Part shown: positions 1 through 7,505 of the stretch, in pieces
Layout of the letters: every line of letters starts with the position of its first letter
Position numbering within the stretch: position 1 is the stretch's first letter
Assembly: GCA_035601815.1 (NCBI GenBank)
Contig: DATNNN010000062.1
Coordinates: forward strand, 1-11,329
Reading direction: 5' to 3'
DNA: 11,329 bases
Source: DATNNN01 sp035601815
Lineage (GTDB): Bacteria; Pseudomonadota; Alphaproteobacteria; Rhizobiales; Xanthobacteraceae
The notes under the pieces: generated by a model
Database searches by the model: none
What the model was told of the DNA's origin: nothing
The model's input: only the letters and a program-made list of their open reading frames with translations
Translations under genes and position numbers: made by a program

Positions 1-1
1 C

Positions 2-646
2 ACTATGACCAGCGCCGATCTCCTGGTGCTCTTGTCCGACGTGGACGGGCTCTACGACGCGCCACCCGGCGAGGACGCCGGCGCCAAGCTTTTGCGCGTG
101 GTCGAGCGCGTCACCGCCGAGATCGAGCGCGCCGCCGGCGCAGCCGGTTCGGGGCTATCGCGCGGCGGCATGCGCACCAAGATCGAGGCGGCGAAGATCG
201 CCACTGCCGCCGGCACCCACATGGTGATCGCATCAGGCCGCAAGCTGCATCCGCTCCGCGCCATCGCTGCGGGCGGCGCCTGCACCTGGTTCCTCACCCC
301 GGCCAATCCCCTGACCGCGCGCAAGAAATGGATCGGCGGCAGCCTCGAGCCGCGCGGCACCATCCACGTGGACGCGGGCGCGGTCGCCGCGCTCCGGCGC
401 GGCAAGAGCCTCTTGCCGGCGGGCGTGGTGAAGGTGGAAGGCAGCTTCGCCCGCGGCGACGCGGTGCTGATCCGCGGCCCCGACGGCGCCGAGATCGGCC
501 GCGGCCTCGTCGCCTATGACGGCGACGACGCCGCCCGCCTGGTCGGCCAGAACTCCGAGCGCATCGAGGCGATCCTCGGCTATCGCGGCCGCTCGGAGAT
601 GGTTCACCGCGACGATCTCGCGCTCAGCGGCATCGAAGCGACCTGA
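2..646 (+). CDS. proB: Glutamate 5-kinase, C-terminal part (5' end outside window)
   Basis: Glutamate 5-kinase phosphorylates L-glutamate with ATP to gamma-glutamyl phosphate, the first step of proline synthesis in the cytosol. The reading frame is open to the left edge, so the gene is cut and about 214 residues remain of the roughly 370 usual for the family. Near the left edge the motif LLVLLSDVDGLY belongs to the amino acid kinase fold. It is followed by GGMRTKIEAAKIATAAG, the conserved substrate and nucleotide loop. After a linker with KKWIGG, the last 80 or so residues (GTIHVDAGAVAAL to HRDDLAL) match the C-terminal PUA domain found in many bacterial ProB proteins. The stop codon is immediately followed by, or overlaps by one base, a possible proA start, so the two are probably co-transcribed. 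In this order the gene upstream is usually obgE, which cannot be seen here. The identification is secure. Confidence 0.96.
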   Translation, partial: TMTSADLLVLLSDVDGLYDAPPGEDAGAKLLRVVERVTAEIERAAGAAGSGLSRGGMRTKIEAAKIATAAGTHMVIASGRKLHPLRAIAAGGACTWFLTPANPLTARKKWIGGSLEPRGTIHVDAGAVAALRRGKSLLPAGVVKVEGSFARGDAVLIRGPDGAEIGRGLVAYDGDDAARLVGQNSERIEAILGYRGRSEMVHRDDLALSGIEAT

Positions 647-690
647 TGGGCGAGACGTGCTATGAACACGCGCCAAATCGAGACAAGACG

Positions 691-1983
691 ATGAGCCGAG
701 CCAAGCTTCCTGAACCAGCTGCGGGCGACGTCGCCACGCTCATGCACGACATGGGCCTGCGTGCCCGCGCCGCCGCCCGCGCGCTCGGCAACGCGTCGGC
801 CGAACAGAAGCGCAAGGCCTTGCACGCCGCCGCCGCGGCGATCCGCGCCGATCGCTCGGCGATCCTGCAGGCCAACGCCGAGGATCTGGACACCGCCGGC
901 GACAAGATCGCCTCGCCCGCCTTTCGCGACCGCTTGACGCTCGACGAGAAACGCGTCGGGGCCATGGCCGACGGCATCGATACGGTGGCGCGGCTCGAGG
1001 ACCCGGTCGGCAAGGTGATCGCTTCCTGGGACCGCCCTAATGGCCTCAAGATCGAACGCGTGCGCACGCCGCTCGGCGTCGTCGCCGTGATCTACGAGAG
1101 CCGGCCCAACGTCACCGCCGACGCCGGCGCGCTCACGCTCAAGGCCGGCAATGCCGTGATCCTACGCGGCGGCTCGGAAAGCTTCCGCTCGTCGCGCGCG
1201 ATCCACGCGGCCCTGGTGCGCGGCCTTGCCCGCGAGGGCTTGCCCGCCGACGCGATCCAGCTCGTGCCCACCCGCGACCGCGCCGCCGTCGGCCATCTCC
1301 TCGCCGGCCTCGGCGGCATGGTCGACGTGGTGGTGCCGCGCGGCGGCAAGAGCCTGGTCGGCCGGGTGCAGAGCGACGCCCGCGTGCCGGTATTCGCCCA
1401 TCTCGAGGGCGTCTGCCACGTCTACGTGCACGCGCCCGCCGACCTCGCCATGGCGAAGGAGATCGTGCTGAACGCCAAAATGCGCCGCACCGGCGTCTGC
1501 GGCGCAGCCGAGACGCTGCTCGTCGACCGCCGCCTCGCCGCCTCGCACCTGCAGCCGCTGGTGGAGATGCTGCTCGACGCCGGCTGCGAAGTGCGTGGCG
1601 ACGCCGCGACGCGCGCCGTCGATCCGCGCGTAGTGCCGACGAGCGCCGAAGACTGGTCGAAGGAATATCTCGACGCCATCATCTCGGTCGGCGTCGTCGA
1701 GGGGTTGAACGCCGCGATCGATCACATCGAGCAGTACGGCACGCACCACACCGACGCCATCGTCACCGACGACCGCAAGGCGGCCGAGACGTTTCTTGCC
1801 GAGGTGGATTCGGCGATCGTGCTGCACAACGCCTCGACCCAGTTCGCCGACGGCGGCGAGTTCGGCTTCGGCGGCGAGATCGGCATCGCCACCGGCCGCC
1901 TGCACGCGCGCGGGCCGGTGGGCGCCGAGCAGCTCACCTCCTTCAAGTACCGCATCCGCGGCGCGGGGCAGACGCGGCCGTGA
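691..1983 (+). CDS. proA: Gamma-glutamyl phosphate reductase
   Basis: ProA reduces gamma-glutamyl phosphate with NADPH to glutamate 5-semialdehyde, the second step of proline synthesis. The protein belongs to the aldehyde dehydrogenase fold. Visible motifs are ESRPNVTADAGALTLKAGNA and ILRGGSES in the cofactor-binding part, then VVVPRGGKSLV, HLEGVCHVYV, and KMRRTGVCGAAETLLV with the catalytic cysteine at residue 270. The C-terminal part has EYGTHHTDAI-type and FGFGGEIGIATGRLHARGP sequences typical of the family. Starting at 691 gives 430 residues, close to the usual 415 to 430. An in-frame ATG at 646 overlaps the proB stop (TGATG) and would add 15 residues that do not look like the family. Neither start has a strong ribosome binding site, so 691 is chosen on length and conservation only. 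The proB-proA order supports a proline operon. Confidence 0.96.
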   Translation: MSRAKLPEPAAGDVATLMHDMGLRARAAARALGNASAEQKRKALHAAAAAIRADRSAILQANAEDLDTAGDKIASPAFRDRLTLDEKRVGAMADGIDTVARLEDPVGKVIASWDRPNGLKIERVRTPLGVVAVIYESRPNVTADAGALTLKAGNAVILRGGSESFRSSRAIHAALVRGLAREGLPADAIQLVPTRDRAAVGHLLAGLGGMVDVVVPRGGKSLVGRVQSDARVPVFAHLEGVCHVYVHAPADLAMAKEIVLNAKMRRTGVCGAAETLLVDRRLAASHLQPLVEMLLDAGCEVRGDAATRAVDPRVVPTSAEDWSKEYLDAIISVGVVEGLNAAIDHIEQYGTHHTDAIVTDDRKAAETFLAEVDSAIVLHNASTQFADGGEFGFGGEIGIATGRLHARGPVGAEQLTSFKYRIRGAGQTRP

Positions 1984-2600
1984 AGCGCGACATCCGCCTG
2001 CCGCCCGTCTTCCGCGGCATGCGCATCGGCCTCCTCGGCGGCTCGTTCAATCCGCCCCACGCCGCCCACCGCGCGCTGAGCCTGTTGGCGCTGAAGCGGC
2101 TCGGCCTGCATCGCGTCTGGTGGCTGGTGAGCCCGGGCAACCCGCTCAAGGACAATCGCCGCCTGCCGCCGCTCGACAAACGCGTCGCTGCCGCCCGCGC
2201 CCTCGCCGCGCATCCGGCGATCGACGTCACCGCCGTCGAGGCCGCGCTTGGCACCCGTTATACATACGACACGGTGCTCAAGCTCAGCCGCCGTTTTCCC
2301 GGGGTTCATTTCGTCGTCATCATGGGCGCCGATAATCTGGCGCAACTGCATCGCTGGCGGCGGTGGCATGAGCTCGTGAACCTTGTGCCCATCGCCGTCC
2401 TCGACCGGCCCGGAAAAGACCTCGCGGCCCGCGCGAGTCCCGCGGCGATGGCGCTGGCCCGCGCCCGCCGCGACGATCGCAGCGCACGCAAACTTGCGCT
2501 GACGCGGCCGCCGGCCTGGGTCTTTCTCCACGGTCTCAAATCGAGCCTGTCGTCGACGACGTTGCGCGCGCGCGCAACGCGGCGCCGCGTGGGGAGTTGA
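1980..2600 (+). CDS. nadD: Nicotinate-nucleotide adenylyltransferase
   Basis: NadD transfers AMP from ATP to nicotinate mononucleotide, making deamido-NAD, a late step of NAD synthesis. The motif GLLGGSFNPPHAAH (about residues 17 to 30) is the nucleotidyltransferase ATP site. VSPGNPLK and the IMGADNLAQLHRW segment follow as in NadD. The second nucleotide motif SSLSSTTLRAR is near the C-terminus. The chosen GTG start overlaps the proA stop codon (GTGA), giving 206 residues. A downstream ATG at 2019 would give 193 residues starting directly at MRIGLLGG. I prefer GTG because related alphaproteobacterial proteins carry a short N-terminal extension and because the overlap suggests coupling to proA. 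Identification is certain and only the start is open. Confidence 0.95.
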   Translation: MKRDIRLPPVFRGMRIGLLGGSFNPPHAAHRALSLLALKRLGLHRVWWLVSPGNPLKDNRRLPPLDKRVAAARALAAHPAIDVTAVEAALGTRYTYDTVLKLSRRFPGVHFVVIMGADNLAQLHRWRRWHELVNLVPIAVLDRPGKDLAARASPAAMALARARRDDRSARKLALTRPPAWVFLHGLKSSLSSTTLRARATRRRVGS

Positions 2601-2605
2601 AATTC

Positions 2606-3088
2606 GTGGCGGCGACCCGATATGGTCGAACCGGCGGCCGGTCGAATCAGCGCCGGCTGCCACGAGTAAAGAGGAAGGAAGCCCTGCCCCGCACAGCGTT
2701 GTCCGCGGCTCCCCGCAAACGGAAAGCCGCTCCGCCACCCAAGGCCAAAGGCGGCCCCGATACGCTCCTTGCCCTGGTGCTCGCGCGTCTCGACGACAAC
2801 AAGGCGGCGCAAACCGTCACCATCGACATGCGGGGCAAGTCTTCCATCGCCGATTTCATGGTGGTGACCAGCGGGCGCTCGAGCCGCCACGTGGGCGCGA
2901 TCGCAAAGAACCTGGTCGACGAGCTGGAAAAGTCGGGCGCCAAGAACGTCCGCGTCGAGGGCATGCGCCAGTCCGACTGGGTGCTGATCGACGGCGGCGA
3001 CGTGATTGTGCACGTCTTCCGCCCCGAGGTGCGCGAATTCTACAATCTCGAAAAGATGTGGCTGCGCGCCCGCCCGGCCAAGGCCTGA
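2606..3088 (+). CDS. rsfS: Ribosome silencing factor RsfS (Iojap family)
   Basis: RsfS binds ribosomal protein uL14 on the large subunit and blocks subunit joining, lowering translation when nutrients are scarce. The conserved core runs from LLALVLARLDDNKA through VTIDMRGKSSIADFMVVTSG, RHVGAIA, and VLIDGGDVIVHVFRPEVREF to YNLEKMW, all hallmark segments. The N-terminal 45 or so residues before the core are basic and proline/alanine rich and are not conserved. The start is uncertain. GTG at 2606 lies 9 bases after GGGGAG (2591-2596) and is used here. TTG at 2597 overlaps the nadD stop but has no room for that site. A purine run, GAGGAAGGAAG at 2671-2681, precedes a CTG at 2684 and a TTG at 2699, either of which would give a shorter protein nearer the usual length. 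It lies between nadD and rlmH, the standard order. Confidence 0.93.
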   Translation: MAATRYGRTGGRSNQRRLPRVKRKEALPRTALSAAPRKRKAAPPPKAKGGPDTLLALVLARLDDNKAAQTVTIDMRGKSSIADFMVVTSGRSSRHVGAIAKNLVDELEKSGAKNVRVEGMRQSDWVLIDGGDVIVHVFRPEVREFYNLEKMWLRARPAKA

Positions 3089-3098
3089 GCGAAATTCC

Positions 3099-3581
3099 GT
3101 GCGGCTTCTCATCGCGGCCGTCGGGCGCCTGAAGAGCGGGCCCGAGCGCGAGCTGTGCGAACGCTATCTCACGCGCGCCCGCGAGGCGGGCCGGGCGTTG
3201 CGGTTCGCGCCCATCGATGTGGCCGAGATCGCCGAGAGCAACGCGCGCCGACCCGCCGATCGCATGGCTGAGGAGGCCAAGGGCCTGCTCGCCGCCGTTC
3301 CCGCCGGCAGCCGCAAAATAGCTCTCGACGCCCGCGGCAAGACGTTAAGCAGCGAGGATTTCGCCAAGCGCCTCGCCGGCTGGCGCGACCAAGGTGCTTC
3401 CGCCGTCACCTTCTTCATCGGCGGCGCCGACGGCCTCGATGAGTCCGTTCGCCGCGCCGCCGATCTTTCCGTGGCCTACGGCGCCGCCACCTTCCCGCAC
3501 CAGCTCGTGCGCACGCTGCTCGCCGAGCAGATTTACCGTTCGGTAACGATTTTGGCGGGCCATCCTTATCATCGCGGCTGA
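3099..3581 (+). CDS. rlmH: 23S rRNA pseudouridine-1915 N3-methyltransferase
   Basis: RlmH is a SPOUT-family methyltransferase that uses S-adenosylmethionine to methylate N3 of pseudouridine 1915 in helix 69 of 23S rRNA, on assembled ribosomes. The S-adenosylmethionine-binding loop FFIGGADGL is at residues 105 to 113. The C-terminal knot region reads FPHQLVRTLLAEQIYRSVTI and ends in LAGHPYHRG, the nearly invariant family tail. The GTG start at 3099 gives 160 residues, the usual family length, and the protein begins VRLLIAAVGRLK as expected. The open frame extends further upstream to 3006, but that part only shadows rsfS. The gap from the rsfS stop is 10 bases, so the two are probably one transcript. 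A small hairpin overlaps the stop codon. Confidence 0.96.
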   Translation: MRLLIAAVGRLKSGPERELCERYLTRAREAGRALRFAPIDVAEIAESNARRPADRMAEEAKGLLAAVPAGSRKIALDARGKTLSSEDFAKRLAGWRDQGASAVTFFIGGADGLDESVRRAADLSVAYGAATFPHQLVRTLLAEQIYRSVTILAGHPYHRG

Positions 3582-3596
3582 AGCAGCCGCTTTCTT
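3574..3596 (+). terminator. Possible weak intrinsic terminator on the rlmH stop codon
   Basis: GCGGCTG at 3574-3580 pairs perfectly with CAGCCGC at 3584-3590 around a three-base AAG loop, and TTTCTT follows directly. The rlmH stop codon TGA lies in the stem and loop. A seven-base, mostly GC stem with a short interrupted T tract would be a modest terminator or attenuator separating the ribosome/NAD genes from the envelope genes. The 54-base gap to the next gene holds nothing else I recognise. The stem could also be chance in such GC-rich DNA. Confidence 0.4.
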
Positions 3597-3635
3597 GCGC
3601 TTGCCTCCGCCCTGTCCACGGCGCAATCCGGCACC

Positions 3636-4907
3636 ATGATTCTCCGCATGATTCGCCTTCCCGCGAGAAAGCGCCGGCTGACGCTCGGCCTCGCCGCGCT
3701 CCTCGCTCTCGCGGGCGCGGCTGCGTTCGCCGAGGATCCTGCGCCGCCGCCCGAGCCGACCGCGCAGCAGCGCGAGCTCGAAACGCTGCGCAACGATCTC
3801 GCCCGCAGCAAGGAAGCCGAGGCCAAGCTCAAAGCCGAGATCGAGTCGCTCAAGGACGACCGCAAGAAGCTGTCGCAAGCGATGATCGACGCCGCCGCGC
3901 GCATGCGCGCGGTAGAGACGAAGCTCACCGCGGCGGAAAGTCGCCTGGCGCCGCTCGGCGCCCGCGAGGCGGCGCTGAAGCAGTCGCTCGACGCACGCAA
4001 CGGCCTGATCGCCGAAGTGCTCGGCGCGCTGGCGCGGAGGAGCCGCCAGCCGCCGCCCGTGCTTCTGCAGAAGCCCGAGGACGCGCTGGAATCGATGCGT
4101 GCCGCGATCCTGCTCGGCGGCGCGGTGCCGGAACTGAAGGCCGGCGTCGAGGCGCTCGCCGCCGATCTCGCCGAACTCGCCCGCTTGCGCGTCGAGATCG
4201 CTACTGAACGCGACGCGCTCGCCATCGACCGCACGGCGCTCGAGGAAGATCGCCGCCGTATTTCTGCCTTGGTCGAAGAGCGACAAAAGAGTCTGGGCGA
4301 CAACGAGAAGGCCCTCGAAAGCGAGCGCGGCCGTGCTCAGGCGCTCGCCAAGCAGGTCGAAAACGTGCGTGAACTCGTCGCCCGCATGGAACGGGAAGTC
4401 GCCAGCGCCGTACGCGCCGCCGAAGCCGCGCGTCAGGCCGAGGTCAACCGGATCGGGCTCACGCTCTCCTTCAAGGACGCCAAGGGCCGGCTGCATTTGC
4501 CGGTCGCCGGTACACAGGTTCGTGAATTCGGCGCCGCCGACGGCCTCGGCGGCAGCGAGCGCGGCATCTCCGTCGAAACCCGCGCCGGCGCCCAGATCGT
4601 GACGCCGGCCGACGGCTGGGTGGTGTATGCCGGAAATTTCCGCAGCTATGGCCAACTCTTGATCATCAACGCCGGCGGCGGGTATCATATTCTTCTAGCA
4701 GGCATGGAACGGATCACTGTTGAACTCGGGCAGTTCGTGCTCACCGGCGAGCCCGTGGCGGTGATGGGAAATGGACTGCGGCTCGCTTCCGCCGCGGCGT
4801 TCGACTCCTCCCAACCGATCCTCTATATCGAGTTCCGCAAGGACGGGAATTCGATCGACCCAAGTCCCTGGTGGGCGACTTCTGAAGACGAAAAGGCTCG
4901 CGGATGA
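3636..4907 (+). CDS. EnvC-like murein hydrolase activator with degenerate LytM (M23) domain
   Basis: The 423-residue protein has a basic N-terminus and a hydrophobic signal segment (about residues 15 to 32, LTLGLAALLALAGAAAFA, with a likely cleavage near AFA-ED). A long charged coiled coil (about 40 to 270) and a C-terminal LytM-like domain (about 285 to 415) follow. Active M23 peptidases carry HxGxD and HxH zinc ligands. Here the first site reads ERGIS (E308, S312) and the last reads ILYIEFRKDG (I395, Y397), so zinc binding looks lost, as in E. coli EnvC. The inferred role is periplasmic activation of a cell-wall amidase at division rather than direct cleavage. The next gene starts inside its stop codon (ATGA). 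Neighbouring envC-type and deacetylase genes also adjoin in enterobacteria (envC-yibQ). A second ATG at 3648 is an alternative start. Gene symbol left blank because several LytM factors exist in alphaproteobacteria. Confidence 0.85.
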   Translation: MILRMIRLPARKRRLTLGLAALLALAGAAAFAEDPAPPPEPTAQQRELETLRNDLARSKEAEAKLKAEIESLKDDRKKLSQAMIDAAARMRAVETKLTAAESRLAPLGAREAALKQSLDARNGLIAEVLGALARRSRQPPPVLLQKPEDALESMRAAILLGGAVPELKAGVEALAADLAELARLRVEIATERDALAIDRTALEEDRRRISALVEERQKSLGDNEKALESERGRAQALAKQVENVRELVARMEREVASAVRAAEAARQAEVNRIGLTLSFKDAKGRLHLPVAGTQVREFGAADGLGGSERGISVETRAGAQIVTPADGWVVYAGNFRSYGQLLIINAGGGYHILLAGMERITVELGQFVLTGEPVAVMGNGLRLASAAAFDSSQPILYIEFRKDGNSIDPSPWWATSEDEKARG

Positions 4908-6244
4908 TGCGAAAGACAGCTCTATTCCTGCTCGGCGCTACCGCAGGCGCGGTACTCGCCGTGGCGGCAGTCCAGCCCCGGATTTTTGTCGGTACCGCGG
5001 CGCAAGCGGCGGCCAATTCCGACACCTATCGCCAGCTCAATCTGTTCGGCGACATCTTCGAGCACGTGCGCGCCCAGTACGTCGAGAAGCCGGACGACGC
5101 CAAGCTCGTCGAGTCGGCCATCAACGGCATGCTGGCGTCGCTCGATCCGCACTCGGCGTTCCTCGACGCCAAGAACTTCCGCGACATGCAGACCCAGACG
5201 CGCGGCGAGTTCGGCGGCCTCGGCATCGAGGTCACCATGGAGAACGGCGTGGTCAAGGTGGTGGCGCCCATGGACGGCACGCCCGCGGCCAAGGCCGGCG
5301 TGCAGTCCGGCGACCTTATCACCCATCTCGACGACGAGCAGGTCAAGGGCCTCACGCTGGAGCAGGCCGTCGACAAGATGCGCGGACCGGTCAACACGCC
5401 CATTCGCCTGCGCATTCAGCGCAAGGGCGCGGAAAAGCCGATCGAGCTTCGCATCGTCCGCGAGGTGATCTCGATCCGCAACGCGCGCGCGCGCGTCGAA
5501 GGCGGCGACGTCGGCTACATCCGCATCACGAGCTTCCAGGGCGAGCGCACCCTCGAACAGCTCAAGGCCGGCATCAACGACATCAACAAGGAAATCCCGG
5601 CCGACAAGCTCAAGGGCTACGTCATCGATCTGCGCAACAACGGCGGCGGCCTGCTCGACCAGGCGATCGCCGTTGCCGACGCGTTCCTCGAGCGCGGCGA
5701 GATCGTGTCGACCCGCGGCCGCAACCCGGATGACACCCAGCGCCACAACGCCCGGCCCGGCGATCTCACCAACGGCAAGCCGCTGATCGTGCTGATCAAC
5801 GGCGGCTCGGCGTCGGCCTCCGAGATCGTCGCCGGCGCGCTGCAGGACCACAAGCGGGCGACGATCCTGGGCAGCCGCTCGTTCGGCAAGGGCTCGGTGC
5901 AAACGGTGATCCCGATCGGCCAGTTCGGCGCGCTCAAGCTCACCACCGCGCGCTACTTCACGCCGGCCGGCCGCTCGATCCAGGCCAAGGGCATCACGCC
6001 CGACATCGAGCTGGTCCAGGACCTGCCTGACGACCTCAAAGGCAAGGTGGAGACCCGCGGCGAGGCCTCGCTGCGCGGCCATCTCAAGACGGCGGAAGAG
6101 GATAACAAGGAAGAGTCCGGCTCGCCGGCCTACGTTCCGCCGGATGCGAAGGACGACAAGCAGCTCCAGCTCGCGCTCGACCTATTGCGCGGGGTGCAGA
6201 AGAACTCGGCCTTCCCGCCCAACCCGAAGTCCATGCCTAACTGA
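4904..6244 (+). CDS. ctpA: C-terminal processing peptidase (S41 family), CtpA type
   Basis: This is an S41 serine protease with a PDZ domain, exported to the periplasm. Proteins of this type trim or degrade envelope proteins, including cell-wall hydrolases and their partners. The N-terminus (KTALFLLGATAGAVLAVAAV) is a signal or anchor segment. Residues of about 40 to 90 form the N-terminal helical part (SLDPHSAFLD). The PDZ domain covers about 95 to 185 (GGLGIEV, GVQSGDLI). The protease core includes GYIRITSFQG, VIDLRNNGGGLLDQA and GGSASASEIVAGALQDH. By the family spacing, the catalytic dyad is Ser304 and Lys329 (FGKGSVQ), with Gln333. The acidic, low-complexity segment EEDNKEESG near residue 400 precedes a C-terminal helix. 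Length is 446, normal for CtpA. The ATG overlaps the preceding stop (ATGATG), suggesting translational coupling to the EnvC-like gene and a common role in peptidoglycan remodelling. Confidence 0.93.
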   Translation: MMRKTALFLLGATAGAVLAVAAVQPRIFVGTAAQAAANSDTYRQLNLFGDIFEHVRAQYVEKPDDAKLVESAINGMLASLDPHSAFLDAKNFRDMQTQTRGEFGGLGIEVTMENGVVKVVAPMDGTPAAKAGVQSGDLITHLDDEQVKGLTLEQAVDKMRGPVNTPIRLRIQRKGAEKPIELRIVREVISIRNARARVEGGDVGYIRITSFQGERTLEQLKAGINDINKEIPADKLKGYVIDLRNNGGGLLDQAIAVADAFLERGEIVSTRGRNPDDTQRHNARPGDLTNGKPLIVLINGGSASASEIVAGALQDHKRATILGSRSFGKGSVQTVIPIGQFGALKLTTARYFTPAGRSIQAKGITPDIELVQDLPDDLKGKVETRGEASLRGHLKTAEEDNKEESGSPAYVPPDAKDDKQLQLALDLLRGVQKNSAFPPNPKSMPN

Positions 6245-6265
6245 GGCAAACGGCCCTTCGCCATC

Positions 6266-6302
6266 AAAGAGCCTCGTCCGGGCCTTCCCGGACGGGGCTT
6301 TT
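6266..6302 (+). terminator. Strong intrinsic terminator after ctpA
   Basis: The arms at 6270-6282 and 6287-6299 form a 13-base stem, with one T-G wobble and the rest Watson-Crick, around a CCTT loop, and end in TTTT. It lies 25 bases after the ctpA stop codon. The purine-rich AAAG before the left arm extends the pairing into the T tract, so it could also work weakly in the other direction. It should end the upstream transcript before the deacetylase gene. Confidence 0.85.
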
Positions 6303-6312
6303 GATTCCGCCG

Positions 6313-6321
6313 TGGTAGAAT
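6313..6321 (+). promoter_or_regulatory. Possible extended -10 promoter element for the deacetylase-rppH unit
   Basis: The bases TGGTAGAAT match an extended -10 element (TGN followed by TAGAAT, one base from TATAAT), 28 bases before the GTG start at 6350 and just after the ctpA terminator. No good -35 is seen 17 bases upstream, where the sequence is GC-rich terminator stem. Since a terminator precedes the deacetylase gene, a local promoter is expected, and this is the best candidate in the gap. Confidence 0.3.
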
Positions 6322-6349
6322 CCTGCCCGATTCGCCTCTTGGAGATGAT

Positions 6350-7483
6350 GTGGCGGACGATCTCGACAATCCTCTCGGCCTCGGCCCGCAGATGCAGCCT
6401 TCGCATATGCCGCTGCGCGTGCTCGGCATCGCCGCGGGCGTGCTCACGGTCATCGTCGCCTTCGCCGTCGCCTGGGTGGCGGTGATCAAGGACCCGCTCG
6501 GCGGCGAGCCGTTCGCCGTCGCCGCCATCGGCAAGCCCACGGACATCGCCGCCGCCGACAAGCCGAGGCAGCTCGCCGGCGTCCCCGGCCCGGCCCGCAC
6601 CATAACCGTCATCGACGGCAAGAGCGGCGAGCGCAAGGACGTGGTCGTGCGCGACGTGGACGACGCGCCGGTGGGCTCCACGGTCAACCTCGAGGCCAAG
6701 GTGACCGAGCGCTCGCGCCACGGGCTCTTGCCGCGCACTTCCGTCGACGGCACGCGGCCGCTCGACGTGTTCGCCACCGTCAACGCCCGCGACGACTTCA
6801 AGGGCCCGCGCGTCGCGATCGTGGTGGGCGGCCTCGGCATCAGCACGAGCGCCACCGCCGACGCGATCGAGCGTCTCGCGCCCACGGTCACGCTTGCCTT
6901 CGCGCCCTACGGCGCGGACCTGCCGCTTGCGGTGGCGCGCGCCCGCGGCATCGGCCACGAGATCCTGCTCCAGGTCCCCATGGAGCCCCTCGACTATCCG
7001 AGCAACGACCCCGGCCCGCGCGCGCTGATGGCGGCGCTGTTGCCCGAGCAGAACGTCGACCGGCTGGCGTGGTTCATGAGCCGCTTCCAGGGCTACGTCG
7101 GCGTCACCAACTACATGGGTGCCCGCTTTGCCGCGAGCGAGGCCGCCCTTCTCCCCGTGCTACAGGACGTGGGCAAGCGCGGCCTCCTCTACCTCGACGA
7201 CGGCTCGGCGCAACAGAGCCTCGCCTCCACTGTGGCCGCCAAGACGAAAACCCCGTTCCTCAAGGCCGATCTCGTGCTCGACCGCGAGCCGGGCTGGGCC
7301 GACGTCGACGCGCAGCTCGCGCGTCTGGAGTCGATCGCGCGGGAGCGCGGCACGGCGATCGCGACGGCAAGCGCGCTGCCGGTATCGCTCGAGCGCATCG
7401 CCCGCTGGATCAGCGAGGCCGAGGCGCGCGGTATCCGCGTGGTTCCCTTGAGCGCGCTGGTGCTCAAGCCGAAACAAACCTGA
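6350..7483 (+). CDS. Divergent polysaccharide deacetylase family protein (YibQ-like), membrane anchored
   Basis: The 377-residue protein begins with a short polar N-terminus, a transmembrane segment (about residues 23 to 46), a variable periplasmic linker, and a domain from about residue 154 to 373. The domain has RVAIVVGGLGIS, LAFAPYG, EILLQVPMEPLDYP, YVGVTNYMGARF, LLYLDDGS and ATASALPVS, typical of the divergent polysaccharide deacetylase family. The usual acidic metal-binding positions at the first strand are replaced by VVGGLG, so enzymatic activity cannot be assumed. The substrate is unknown. Linkage to an EnvC-like gene is seen in enterobacteria too (yibQ), which points to an envelope role. 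The GTG start at 6350 is preceded by GGAG with five bases of spacing. Nearby ATGs are out of frame. It follows a terminator, so it probably starts a new transcript shared with rppH, 22 bases downstream. Confidence 0.88.
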   Translation: MADDLDNPLGLGPQMQPSHMPLRVLGIAAGVLTVIVAFAVAWVAVIKDPLGGEPFAVAAIGKPTDIAAADKPRQLAGVPGPARTITVIDGKSGERKDVVVRDVDDAPVGSTVNLEAKVTERSRHGLLPRTSVDGTRPLDVFATVNARDDFKGPRVAIVVGGLGISTSATADAIERLAPTVTLAFAPYGADLPLAVARARGIGHEILLQVPMEPLDYPSNDPGPRALMAALLPEQNVDRLAWFMSRFQGYVGVTNYMGARFAASEAALLPVLQDVGKRGLLYLDDGSAQQSLASTVAAKTKTPFLKADLVLDREPGWADVDAQLARLESIARERGTAIATASALPVSLERIARWISEAEARGIRVVPLSALVLKPKQT

Positions 7484-7505
7484 GGCGCGCTCGTTGTAAC
7501 CGGCG

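Noticed and set aside
646..690. N-terminal extension of proA from the ATG overlapping the proB stop
   Set aside because: The added 15 residues do not resemble the family and the length from 691 fits better. The overlap TGATG keeps it as an alternative only.
3345..4688. Minus-strand open frame of 447 codons opposite rlmH and the EnvC-like gene
   Set aside because: It has no domain, spans two real genes and has low-complexity composition typical of antisense shadows.
5480..5497. Run of alternating GC in ctpA, which could be a repeat or Z-DNA tract
   Set aside because: It encodes the ordinary residues NARARVE within the conserved protease and is explained by codon bias.
4922..6082. Minus-strand open frame of 386 codons opposite ctpA
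   Set aside because: It is repetitive in Leu, Ala, Asp, Val and Arg, lacks motifs and lies within the confident ctpA gene on the other strand.
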